A stretch of 64,000 bases of DNA, from positions 3,806,501 to 3,870,500 of the forward strand of contig NC_089855.1 in NCBI RefSeq assembly GCF_036373705.1, written 5' to 3'. The translations under genes and the position numbers were made by a program. The notes under the pieces were generated by a model. That model did not search any database. It was not told the origin of the DNA and saw only the letters and a program-made list of their open reading frames with translations. Shown here in pieces: positions 20,800 through 32,136 of the stretch (positions are counted from its first letter, which is position 1; each line of letters opens with the position of its first letter). The DNA comes from Amia ocellicauda. Lineage: Eukaryota > Chordata > Actinopteri > Amiiformes > Amiidae.

Positions 20800-23281
20800 A
20801 TGGACGACTTTGACAATGGCCAAATTGTGATGGCTAGACGACTGGGTCAGAGCATCTCCAAAACTGCAGCTCTTGTGGGGTGTTCCCGGTCTGCAGTGGT
20901 CAGTACCTAACAAAAGTTGTCCAAGGAAGGAAAAGCGGTGAACTGGCGACAGGGTCATGGGCAGGGTTGGGAGGGTTACTTTTAAAAAGTATTCCGTTAC
21001 AGAATACTGATTACATGGTTTTTAAAATAATCTGTAACCTAATTCAATACATTTCTCCAAGTCAGTAACGTAATCAGAATATTTTTTAGATTACTTTTGG
21101 AATACTTTTCTTTTCTTTATTTAAAAACAAAAGCAGGTGAGTTCAAGAAGTGAAGCAAAAAATACTACACATTCTAATATGGTTGACGGATTGAAATTAT
21201 TTATTTGTATCCACAGTTCAAACAATTAATATGGTAATTAAGATTTGCCTCAGTTTAATTATCCTGTATATTCATACTTTGCATTTTGTAGTAGTGTATG
21301 CTTTTGCAGGATGAACTCTGCATGGGGGCATCAGAAATGGAGCAGAAGTAGGTCTCTAATTAGTGGTGGGGGGGGCGTTCAGTGTTCGAATTGGTGTCTG
21401 AGGTCGTGGATGGTGCCGGCTAAGTACGGTCCGGGGGGTGCTGGCGAAGTGTGGTGCACAGGGGGCGTTGTGGGGTGGGGGGGAGTAAATTTACAGACAA
21501 TCTGCGGCAACGCACAGTTTTGTAACAAGAATGCACATTACCATAAGACATTTCTACATGGACAGTTAACAACCGGACAATTAATAACAGGATCAAAATA
21601 TAATGTGAGGGGGCACAATATTCCACAATATAACGCCATGTATTGTTATCCATGTTATTGTTATCATCGGTTTCAATTCACCAGCACTGAAAACACAGTT
21701 TGAAATCAATGTAATTAGGGCGTTATTTTTAAGTATCAACAAGTGAGGAATGGTATGCATCTTGTTTCTGCAATTAACACATAATTGACGTCTTACCTTC
21801 TTTTAAGTGAAATCTATTGGTTTGTAAAAGTTTACAGGTTTGACATGTGAGGATCCTGAACACACACCCTGTAAAGAGCACCGCACGACACGGCACTGGT
21901 CAGGACGAGTTTATTCAGTTTGTGCGATTTGTTTGGTTTTAGGCTTAAACACGTTGTATGATGTTAATTTGGTACTATATTAAGTCTTTCATTGTTAAGG
22001 TCACCGAAACAGCTGCACAGGGACTATTTGTAATGTACGTGGATGTATATTAAATTAAGATAGGATAACTTATTACTGCAAATACAAACTATCGATGACA
22101 TTTTTGGTTATTGGTTTTTGGTTATTATACTATTTCTGTGCTGACATTTTGCTTATTATGCTTTCATAAAAATATGTAATTATTAAATCATATTTATTAG
22201 AATTGTGATTAAAATTTGTATTTTCTACTCGCATGTCAAGCATAATTGTATTACAGTTGCACACATTTAAAAAATTAAATCTTACCTCCAGTTTTTTTTT
22301 TAATTATTATTATTTTAAGTTTAGTTCTCGGAAGCAGACATTGTTCCGTGATCGGCACATCTTATTTTGCACTCCATTTTCTTTCCTTGGAAGTGAACAC
22401 TTGCCTGTTTTTGCATGAGTTAAACCCCTGCTCACACACAGTGTTGTCATAGCAGCCGCGGTAGAGCTGTGTGTTACTGGCTGATAGCACTGACTGCAGC
22501 TCCATTGTGCTGCTTGTTACAGAATGGCGCCGAATCAGCCACTCTTTGGCCAGAGACCGTAAATAAAAACTGTGTTGCAAAAATACTACACACAGGCCCC
22601 TTCAGATTCCCTTACTCTTGTACACTGTAACTTAATGTAAATGATGTATAAGTAATCAGTAATCTCTTACTCTTTTTAAAAAGTATCAGTAATCAGAATA
22701 CTCCATAACACCGCTACTTGTATTCCGTTACTCCCCAACCCAGGTCATGGGCGGCCAAGGCCCATTGATGCATGTGGGGAGTGAAGGCTGGCCCGTGTGG
22801 TCTGATCCAACAGACGAGCTACTGTAGCTCAAATTGCTGAAAAAGTGAACGCTGGTTCTGATAGAAAGGTGTCAGAACACACAGTGCATCGCAGTTTGTT
22901 GCGTATGGGGCTGCGTAGCCGCAGACCAGTCAGGGTGCCCATGCTGACCCCTGTCCACTGCCGAAAGCACCTACAATGGGCACGTGAGCATCAGAACTGG
23001 AACACGGAGCAATGGAAGAAGGTTGTCTGGTCTGATGGATCACGAGTTCAAGGTGTTAACTTGGCCTCCAAATTCCCCAGATCTCAATCCAATCGAGCAT
23101 CTGTGGGATGTGCTGGACAAACAAGTCCGATCCATGGAGGCCCCACCTCGCTACTTACAAGACTTAAAGGATCTGCTGCTAACGTCTTGGTGCACAGCAC
23201 ACCTTCAGAGGTCTGGTGGAGTCCATGCCTCGACAGGTCAAGGCTGTTTTGGCGGCAAAAGGGGGACCTACACAATATTAG
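20800..23281 (+). pseudogene. Tc1-type transposase remnant, split and deleted
   Basis: The 5' part (20800-20961) encodes [24 protein letters not shown] helix-turn-helix sequence with a stop. After the hAT insertion the frame continues (about 22744-23050) with SLLRMGLRSRRPVRVPML and EQWKKVVWSDGS, then jumps directly to [20 protein letters not shown] (about 23045-23110). The segment carrying the second catalytic aspartate is deleted. The C-terminal end is recognisable up to the stop at 23279-23281. It is non-functional. Confidence 0.85.
20962..22743. mobile_element. Non-autonomous hAT element nested in a Tc1
   Basis: A 1782 bp element with ends cagggttgggagggttact and the complement of ctgggttggggagtaacgg, flanked by a perfect 8 bp duplication gtcatggg at 20954-20961 and 22744-22751. 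Internal ORFs (up to 152 codons at 21245-21703) have no hAT transposase signature. Splicing it out rejoins the Tc1 homology exactly. Confidence 0.9.
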
Positions 23282-23327
23282 GCAGGTGGTCATAATGTTA
23301 TGGCTGATAGGTGTATGTATATATATA

Positions 23328-24545
23328 CACTCACCTAAAGGATTATTAGGAACACCACACTAATACTGTGTTTGACCCCCTTTCACCTTCATAACTGCCT
23401 TAATTCTACGTGGCATTGATTCAACAAGGTGCTGAAAGCATTCTTTAGAAATGTTGGCCCATATTGATAGGATAGCATCTTGAAGTTGATGGAGATTTGT
23501 GGGATGCACATCCAGGGCATGAAGCTCCCGTTCCACCACATGCCAAAGATGCTCTACTGGGTTGAGATCTGGTGACTGTGGGGGCCAGTTTAGTACAGTG
23601 AACTCATTGTCATGTTCAAGAAACCAATTTGAAATGATTCGACCTTTGTGACATGGTGCATTATCCTGCTGGAAGTAGCCATCAGAGGATGGGTACATGG
23701 TGGTCATAAAGGGATGGACATGGTCAGAAACAATGCTCAGGTAGGCCGTGGCATTTAAACGATGCCCAATTGGCACTAAGGGGCCTAAAGTGTGCCAAGA
23801 AAACATCCCCCACACTATTACACCACCACCACCAGCCTGCACAGTGGTAACAAGGCATGATGGATCCATGTTCTCATTCTGTTTACGCCAAATTCTTACT
23901 CTACCATCTGAATGTCTCAACAGAAATCGAGACTCATCAGACCAGGCAACATTTTTCCAGTCTTCAACTGTCCAATTTTGGTGAGCTTTTGCAAATTGTA
24001 GCCTCTTTTTCCTATTTGTAGTGGAGATGAGTGGTACCCGGTGGGGTCTTCTGCTGTTGTAGCCCATCCGCCTCAAGGTTGTACGTGTTGTGCCTTCACA
24101 AATGCTTTGCTGCATACCTCGGTTGTAACGAGTGGTTATGTCAGTCAAAGTTGCTCTTCTATCAGCTTGAATCAGTCTGCCCATTCTCCTCTGACCTCTA
24201 GCATCAACAAGGCATTTTCGCCCACAGGACTGCCGCATACTGGATGTTTTTCCCTTTTCACACCATTCTTTGTAAACCCTAGAAATGGTTGTGCGTGAAA
24301 ATCCCAGTAACTGAGCAGATTGTGAAATACTCAGACCGGCCCGTCTGACACCAACAACCATGCCACGCTCAAAATTGCTTAAATCACCTTTCTTTCCCAT
24401 TCAGACATTCAGTTTGGAGTTCAGGAGATTGTCTTGACCAGGACCACACCCCTAAATGCATTGAAGCAACTGCCATGTGATTGGTTGGTTAAATAATTGC
24501 ATTAATGAGAAATTGAACAGGTGTTCCTAATAATCCTTTAGGTTA

Positions 24546-24546
<1 letters not shown>
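23328..24546 (-). mobile_element. DD36E (Incomer-like) Tc1/mariner element, copy 2
   Basis: Inverted orientation relative to copy 1. Ends cactcacctaaaggattat (left) and aataatcctttaggttag (right), with TA on both sides and long (TA)n to the right. It was inserted next to the tip of the dead Tc1 at 23315. Confidence 0.93.
23360..24400 (-). CDS. Tc1/mariner DD36E transposase, intact (copy 2)
   Basis: An uninterrupted 346-codon frame with the same start MGKKGDLSNFERGM and the catalytic residues D155 (AWSDESR), D246 (FQQDNAPCH) and E283 (here NPVEHLW). Private changes include GVIVWGM, LWHVVEREL and the C-terminal VMKVKGGQTQY, none of which touches D/D/E. It is one of three full-length open copies in the window. 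Antisense ORFs at 23748 and 24041 are shadows. Confidence 0.93.
   Translation of the reverse strand: MGKKGDLSNFERGMVVGVRRAGLSISQSAQLLGFSRTTISRVYKEWCEKGKTSSMRQSCGRKCLVDARGQRRMGRLIQADRRATLTDITTRYNRGMQQSICEGTTRTTLRRMGYNSRRPHRVPLISTTNRKKRLQFAKAHQNWTVEDWKNVAWSDESRFLLRHSDGRVRIWRKQNENMDPSCLVTTVQAGGGGVIVWGMFSWHTLGPLVPIGHRLNATAYLSIVSDHVHPFMTTMYPSSDGYFQQDNAPCHKGRIISNWFLEHDNEFTVLNWPPQSPDLNPVEHLWHVVERELHALDVHPTNLHQLQDAILSIWANISKECFQHLVESMPRRIKAVMKVKGGQTQY

Positions 24547-24637
<91 letters not shown>
24547..24637. repeat. (TA)n microsatellite
   Basis: About 45 TA units, followed by ttctttgtttgaagactgaa, the reverse complement of the arm at 15147-15168. Confidence 0.95.
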
Positions 24638-24639
<2 letters not shown>

Positions 24640-24865
24640 TTTGTTTGAAGACTGAAGCTAAAAGACTACAGCCCCTATGATGCCTTACGATGGAGGGCTG
24701 GCATGTGGGACCTTGGGAGCTGTAGTTGCTTGCGTGCTTTAGTGAAACCTCAATTTCAACTCCATGGACTACAGCCCCCATAATCCCTTACTGTCTGTCC
24801 CTGTAGGTTTTGCTGAGCATTTCCGCTGCTTTGCTCATTGGGAGCTATAGCTCTTGAAGCAAATA
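24638..24865. repeat. Repeat arm with two gactacagccccYatRat motifs
   Basis: A non-coding segment between (TA)n and the next Tc1. The motif gactacagcccc is present at 24664 and again at 24769, resembling the ACTACA…CCCA…ATG core of ZNF143/STAF sites. Probably a dispersed repeat. Confidence 0.4.
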
Positions 24866-26446
<1,581 letters not shown>

Positions 26447-26479
26447 TACACATAGGAAAACACACACAGACAGTACAAA

Positions 26480-26640
26480 GATTAGGGTTCAAATCCCGGG
26501 TGGGGCAGTGCTGTTTTACCCTTGAGCAGGTACTTCACTTAGATTGCTCCAGTAAAATGCCCAGCTGTATGAATGGGTACAAATGTAAGTTGCCCTGGAT
26601 AAGAGCATCTGCTAAATGACAAATAATGTAATGTAATAAT
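26480..26640 (+). repeat. tRNA-derived SINE (V-SINE-like), 5' truncated
   Basis: An intact B box gggttcaaatccc at 26485-26497, a middle part with ttgctccagtaaaatgccca, and the tail ttgccctggataagagcat plus ctgctaaatgac, the common tail of fish V-type SINEs. It ends in (aat)n to 26659. The A-box half is missing. Confidence 0.7.
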
Positions 26641-26864
26641 AATAATAATAATAATAATAGTACTGCATGGCATAATATTGCATTTTAATATGCTAGATTT
26701 TAGAAAAAATAGCATTATAATTTGTATTATTCATATTATTGGTGGTGTTGTGTTCAGTAGGTTCTCTGTTTTAGGAACAGCAGCAAGGCATTAGGTAATG
26801 TTTTTCCAGCAGAAAACAGTGCAGTGCCTAAATATTATTAGCCTGTTGACGTTACAGTTAGGCT

Positions 26865-27640
26865 CCAATAAAACACTGTTTACACAAGAATACATTCAGA
26901 TAGTTTTTTCCTTTGTAAACAGTGTGTTAAATAAGCTGATTTTAAATTGTGTGCATTTCTTATCTACACATACAAAACTTAGTTAAGTCCCAAATACCAG
27001 GACTTTGAACCAACAAGTGCAAATACAGCAAATACCTTTTTCCTTTGTGTGCATTGTGTTTCTATACAACCCATATTTTAAATGTTAAAGAGTTAAGTCC
27101 CACCTAGACTTGAGAACCAACCATTGCAGTAAGCTAGATTCCAAAAAACATAGGCTGTTCATTATGTACATTAAGATAGTGTTTTTCCTTTGTGTAGACT
27201 GTGTTATACAAGCCGTGTTTAAAATTGTGTACTTTCTATAGACAACGTAGTTAAGTCCCAAAAACCAGGACACGAGAACCAACCAGCACAAATATGGTAA
27301 TTAGGTAATTAAGTAAAATGTAAACACAAACATGTAGTTTAGATAATGTGTTTCCCCCTCGTGTACAGTGTCTTTCTATACAACTTGTGATAAAAATTTT
27401 GTGCATATTGAATCTACCCATACAAATCGTACTTAAGTCCCAAAACACAGGACTCAATTACCAAACAGCACAGTAATGAAGCTCCACGTGTTCACAAGAG
27501 CATGTACATTCAGATCATGCGTTCTTCCCTCCTGTACAGTGCATATAACCCGTGTTGAAAATTATGTGTATTTTGGATGTACCATACAAAACAGACCAAG
27601 TCTGAAAAACCAGGACTCAAGAACCAACCAGCACTCAGCC
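26865..27640 (+). repeat. Five-unit diverged satellite array
   Basis: Units of roughly 110-180 bases, each with an acattcagata-type start, an AT-rich middle, gttaagtccca (26981, 27091, 27250, 27431 and a decayed one near 27597), then a variant of accaggactt and gaaccaacca. A further unit lies at 20508-20745. No coding potential. Confidence 0.7.
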
Positions 27641-29303
27641 ACAAGCATCTCCATGAGCACAGAAAAGACCCCAAAGTGAGATTTCCACACAGAGAAAGCA
27701 TCTACACTAGACTCTCACGAGGAATGCTCCTGCTATCAGTTTAAATTCTAACTTATTGAATTGAAAGCCTTAAGAATGAATGTGAATCAATTAAAAAAAA
27801 AAATCTAAACATCTTATCACAATGTCTTTAATACTGATCTTAACTTCTGTACAATACTTAGGATCAAAGTGAGCACTCTGGGTGATGGAATTGACTTTGG
27901 TATCAATAATTGGATTTGTAATTTGCACAAACCTTTTACAGTGGCACTCGATGTCATCACTAATAATGATCACTAATAATAAGAGCTAATAATTTTTCTT
28001 GCATAACCACTAACAGTCCTCGACCTACTGTATTTTAAATTTACCTGCAATAAATCTGTTACCCCTTCACTCACTCTCTCTGTTAAAAACAAAACACCCA
28101 CCCACACACAATTAATTTTGTGTGTGGGTGGGTGTGTGTGCGTGTGTGTGTATTTGAATTATCTTATGGAGGTGGAGAAAGACCAAGGCCTGGACACAAA
28201 CAAAACTTCCAGTTAGAAAATGATTAGGGAAAAAATAAAAATACCTGCAGTCCCTGGCATAATAATAATGGAATAATGTATTTTTATTTTGTTTTATTAA
28301 ATGTATTTTTTTGCTGTGAATCATACCTCTCTTTTGGAATACAAAATGCATACTGAAGCTTTATTAAAAGAAACAAAACACAGAAAATGCTCCTTAAATC
28401 CTGACCTGCCTTCTCAAAATCAGTTTCGCATTACACAAGGTTTTCCTTTCCTGACAACATAAAGACTACATCAGAACAATCAACAATCAACAATCAATTA
28501 GTTATAAAAAAAAGACTGACATTAAGAAAAAAAGGGTTAAATTTAAAATCCAATTCAATAATAAATTCAGAACAAAACTACAGTACAAATAACATTCCAG
28601 GTATACCATTCAAGGTCAAAGAGATGCATTAGAAAGAAGAGATCCATCAGAACAAAATAACATGGTGTGAATATTTGAACTCTAAGGTGTAGTTACATTC
28701 CTTTTAATATGACATCGGTGTACATGTTACTGTTTCAGATTCTCCATGTCATTATATGGTTGAATATGACAATATTTACCCATCATTTGAATAATATTCA
28801 GTGAACAGTTTAGATGAATCTGGTCTTTAAACTGTGCCTATTTATCAATGATGTATGTTCAGAGTGCGAGCACTGATTCAGCCAGAGCACCAGAAATAAA
28901 TACAGCTGACTGGACTAAGTATAAAGGGGCCGGAGGTGTGTAGGCTTTTGACTCCTATCACACGTCAAAGCAGATCCTTCTCTACATATCAGGACATGAT
29001 ACGTGAGGACGTGTGTTGTTGTGGAGCACAATCCCAGACAAACCAGTAGTTAAGTGTGAGACTCATGTGCAAATTGATTCTGATAATGTGTTACAGTGTT
29101 ATAATCTTACATTAAAAGTGTGGAAGTGATTTATTTCTAGCTGCATATTATACAATATCTATCACATTTTCAGGGATAGGATTTCACCTAAAAGTAGGTA
29201 ATTCAATAAAAAACAATGTGGGATATTGTGGCTCTACAAGGCCTCATAGTTCTGCATGATCCTGTATTGTCTTCTCTTCACTCAAGAAATAAGAGCTGAA
29301 CTC

Positions 29304-30266
29304 TCACATGCTCTTTGGAAAGACTCTGCTCTTCTTCAGGGTTTTCAGCAAGCTGTCCCTGATCTCTTTAGTCCTCAGGCAGTAGATAATCGGATTCATG
29401 AGGGGAGGGAAGACGTTCTGAAACACAGCTGCCATGATGCGCAGATCTGCTGAGGTCCCAGGAATCCTGTAGGAGATGTAGACTCCTGCGGCTGTGAGGA
29501 AGAACACAGAAATGACCAGCAGATGTGAGCTGCAGGTGGAGAAGGTCTTGGCTCTGCCCTCTGCGCCGGAGATCTGCAGCACTGACCTCATGATCTTTGC
29601 ATAGGACAGCAGGATGAGGGTGAGAGGGATGAGGAGAACAGACAGAGCGATGGTTAATCCCAGAACACTGTTGATGACAATGTTTGCACAGGCCAGTCTG
29701 AGCACTGAAGAATGATCACAGAAGCAGTGGAGGACTTTATCAGGTCCACAGAACGGCAAGCGCACAGCAAGAATCTGAGGAACAAGCATTGATAAAAACC
29801 CTCCAGCCCAACACCACACAATGTGCCTCATGACAAGACTGTTGCTTGTCATATTAGAGTAGTGAAGTGGGTGGCAGATGGCAAGATATCTGTCATATGC
29901 CATAACAGTCAAGAGAAAGACTTCTGCTGATGTCAGACTCAGGAGAAAAAACATCTGTGTGAAACAGGCACCGAAAGAAATTAATCCTGAACCAAACATG
30001 AAAACAGTTAACATTTTAGGGACAGTGATTGAGATCATGGAAATGTCCAGAATAGCCAGGTTACAAATCAGGATATACATGGGTGTGTGAAGGGACTCGT
30101 TTACAGCAAATATGATCACAATCAAGAGGTTTCCTGATACAGTGAGAATATAGACAGCCAGGAAGACCACAGACAGGACGGTCTTGCTCTCTTGGTCCTG
30201 CAGTCCAGGGAAGCCAAGGATGGTGAATTCTTTGACTGTAGATCCTGTGTGGTTTGAGTCCGACAT
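29304..30266 (-). CDS. Olfactory receptor OR2 (7TM GPCR)
   Basis: An intact 320-residue receptor, near-identical to OR1, with every family hallmark at the same positions: NHT 5-7, GN 45-46, PMY 62-64, C101, MAYDRYLAIC 122-131, KTFSTC 240-245 (T where OR1 has A) and NPIIY 291-295. Differences cluster in TM3 and around TM4 (for example SLTSAEVFLLTV and LSMLVPQILAV against SLISAESFTLTV and LSVLIPVILAV in OR1), regions that contribute to the odorant pocket. The ATG is chosen because an acceptor AG ends at 30269; the longer in-frame extension is intron. The plus-strand ORFs opposite it are shadows. Confidence 0.95.
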   Translation of the reverse strand: MSDSNHTGSTVKEFTILGFPGLQDQESKTVLSVVFLAVYILTVSGNLLIVIIFAVNESLHTPMYILICNLAILDISMISITVPKMLTVFMFGSGLISFGACFTQMFFLLSLTSAEVFLLTVMAYDRYLAICHPLHYSNMTSNSLVMRHIVWCWAGGFLSMLVPQILAVRLPFCGPDKVLHCFCDHSSVLRLACANIVINSVLGLTIALSVLLIPLTLILLSYAKIMRSVLQISGAEGRAKTFSTCSSHLLVISVFFLTAAGVYISYRIPGTSADLRIMAAVFQNVFPPLMNPIIYCLRTKEIRDSLLKTLKKSRVFPKSM

Positions 30267-30268
30267 GA

Positions 30269-30760
30269 CTGAGAACAAATGGAACAGATTTAATAATAGT
30301 CTGGAAGACATACACACAAGACACAATATCTGCGGATGCTTTTATTTTAAAAACATACTTATATTAAAGTCCCTGATAGGTAACACTCGACAGCAGCGAT
30401 TCTCAAAGTTGGGGTCGCCTGATATGTAGATGGAGTCATGAGAAATTGAAATTGACTGAGAAAAAAGGAACAGATTTAATAATAGTCTGGAAGACATACA
30501 CACACATCTCTTATGTGAATATCTGGTGATGCTGAACTGCCCTATAGAAATAAAGATAACCATAGAAAATAAGATTTTGGTATATTCAACGCTAATGTGC
30601 AGGGTCATCATATCTTTTTGCTATTTAGCCAGATAAGAGGTATTGTATTCTTCACTACTTTCATCAATTTAAGAATTTTATTTAAAATAATACCTGTTTA
30701 TGCTATTTGTATATATTTGTATATATATCAACTGGCCGTCCTGCTGGAGTCACCTTTTAC
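30269..30760 (-). other. Predicted 5' UTR intron of OR2 with duplicated acceptor region
   Basis: The donor gtaaaagg starts at 30760 and the proximal acceptor ends at 30269. About 185 bases of the acceptor region are duplicated: the block gactgagaa…ggaacagatttaataat occurs at 30267-30297 and again at about 30450-30485, giving a second possible acceptor. The two copies are separated by a segment with a hAT-like tip (cagcagcgattctcaaag). Confidence 0.6.
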
Positions 30761-30950
30761 CTTGTCCCTGAACTGGGCAGGTCCACATGAGAGCAGTGTC
30801 AGCGCTGAGAGCTCCAGTATTTATGGCTGCTCCTGGTCCTGGAAGGCAGGCTAATGGCCCCATTAAGGAGCTGGTTGCAATTGTTAGGAGCATCGTGGGC
30901 AGCCCCAGAGCAGAGGGCAGAGGGGACAGTGAACTCCAGGGGTTGCAGGT
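30750..30950 (-). promoter_or_regulatory. OR promoter / first-exon module P2
   Basis: Same layout as P1: TAAT dyad at 30852-30865, TATA-like ccataaata at 30818-30826, and a short exon ending at 30761 with caag|gtaaaagg. It lies about 0.5 kb upstream of the OR2 ATG. Confidence 0.65.
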
Positions 30951-31285
30951 GTTTTGATACTATATCACTTACAATAAAAGTAATACTTAAAAATAAATGA
31001 ATTACCTTGACAGCAGTCTCACAGCAGTCTCCTATGAGAGGACTCTTAGTCTGGGGGGGGTGCCAAGAGACCAGATGGCTAACACGCATATGCAATACAC
31101 TAGGTAGGAAGCCAGTTTCCCAGTAGAACTGTATAAACTTGAGCGGCAAGGCCCAGCTCACTGCCATACAAATGTCAGTCAGCAAAGCACCCAGAGAAAG
31201 GACAAAGGCCAAAGCTAGACACAAAAAGCTGGTACCAGTAAGCCTCGCACCAGTGGAGGCTGATTAGCACATAGTTGAGCATGAG

Positions 31286-31800
31286 GGTTCCAGTCGTTGA
31301 ACCCAATGTGCAGTGGGAGGAAGATGGGGCATCCCTGTGCTTATTCAACAGTGAGGGAGAGGGATGCTGTCCATCATTCTGCCCAGGTGGTCACTGAGGG
31401 AACAGAGCCTGAAGTGTGCACAGATGGGGCAGGACTCAGGGTCCTCCAGGGCTCTGGGTTCGGCTGATACACGTCACCAGGGGCTCTCAGGGGGTGGTTT
31501 CATGCACCTCTGCAACGAAGTGCATCAAGTTGTCTCTCAGAGTTGCGCTGAGTTATGCTGAGTACACACTTAGATACCAAGGCGTATTGGCCCGGTATTG
31601 TGGTACACTGCTGTACTCTCTACTGAAACAGGCCTTGGCCTGACAGCAATGAGTGTTGTGCAACGCCAAGACTGCATGAGATAATATCTCAGGGTCTTGG
31701 GTGCGCAAAGGTAAGAAGGTTTTCAAAACTCAACTTCAAACAGCCCTGGGAGGAGGAGAGGGAAAGATCCCAGGCTATCCAGGGACCCAAGCGGCCTAGT
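31286..31800. other. Spacer, no gene seen
   Basis: Overlapping plus-strand ORFs of 65 and 75 codons in two frames have no domain. Confidence 0.45.
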
Positions 31801-31808
31801 GTTTAATA

Positions 31809-32128
31809 CAGGGATGTATAACACTGGTCCTGGGCAACCCCAATCCACTTAATTTTATATGTCACCCTAAATCACTAATTTCTAAATACTGGGGACACAT
31901 GAGTTATTAATCAATTAATCAAGCTAGTCAACCAAGGGAATTCTTCCCACAGGAGACTGCAGGTATTCAGATAATTCTTTGTATAGTTTCTAAAGGACTG
32001 AATTTACTGCCTGCTTCATTGATCAGAAATCATGAAATACTTCTAGGTGTTTATAAATTGGTCATACAAGGGTGACCTCTACAATCTGCTGGATAGGGGT
32101 TCTCCTAGACAAGGGTTGAACACCCCTG
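31809..32128. mobile_element. hAT-type MITE
   Basis: 320 bp with ends cagggatgtataac and the complement of caggggtgttcaaccc. A perfect 8 bp target duplication gtttaata lies at 31801-31808 and 32129-32136. No ORF. Confidence 0.85.
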
Positions 32129-32136
32129 GTTTAATA

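Larger units (their letters stand above)
20739..23315 (+). mobile_element. Dead Tc1-type element split by a hAT insertion
   Basis: The left end is truncated (starts near ctcgttatcatggcacctg). The right end reads cataatgttatggctgatag and stops directly before the DD36E copy at 23328. The body is interrupted at 20962-22743 by the hAT-like element. Confidence 0.85.
27676..31285. repeat. Segmental duplication, copy B (carries OR2)
   Basis: Direct-orientation counterpart of 7601-13612, lacking its LINE and hAT insertions. Copy B carries extra sequence at about 28870-29285 that copy A lacks; part of it is shared with the OR3 3' flank. Confidence 0.85.

Noticed and set aside
26480..26520. Functional tRNA gene
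   Set aside because: Only a B box is present, with no acceptor stem or A box; it belongs to a SINE.
31416..31643. 75-codon ORF between OR2 and the hAT MITE
   Set aside because: No domain and overlapping competing frames; nothing supports expression.
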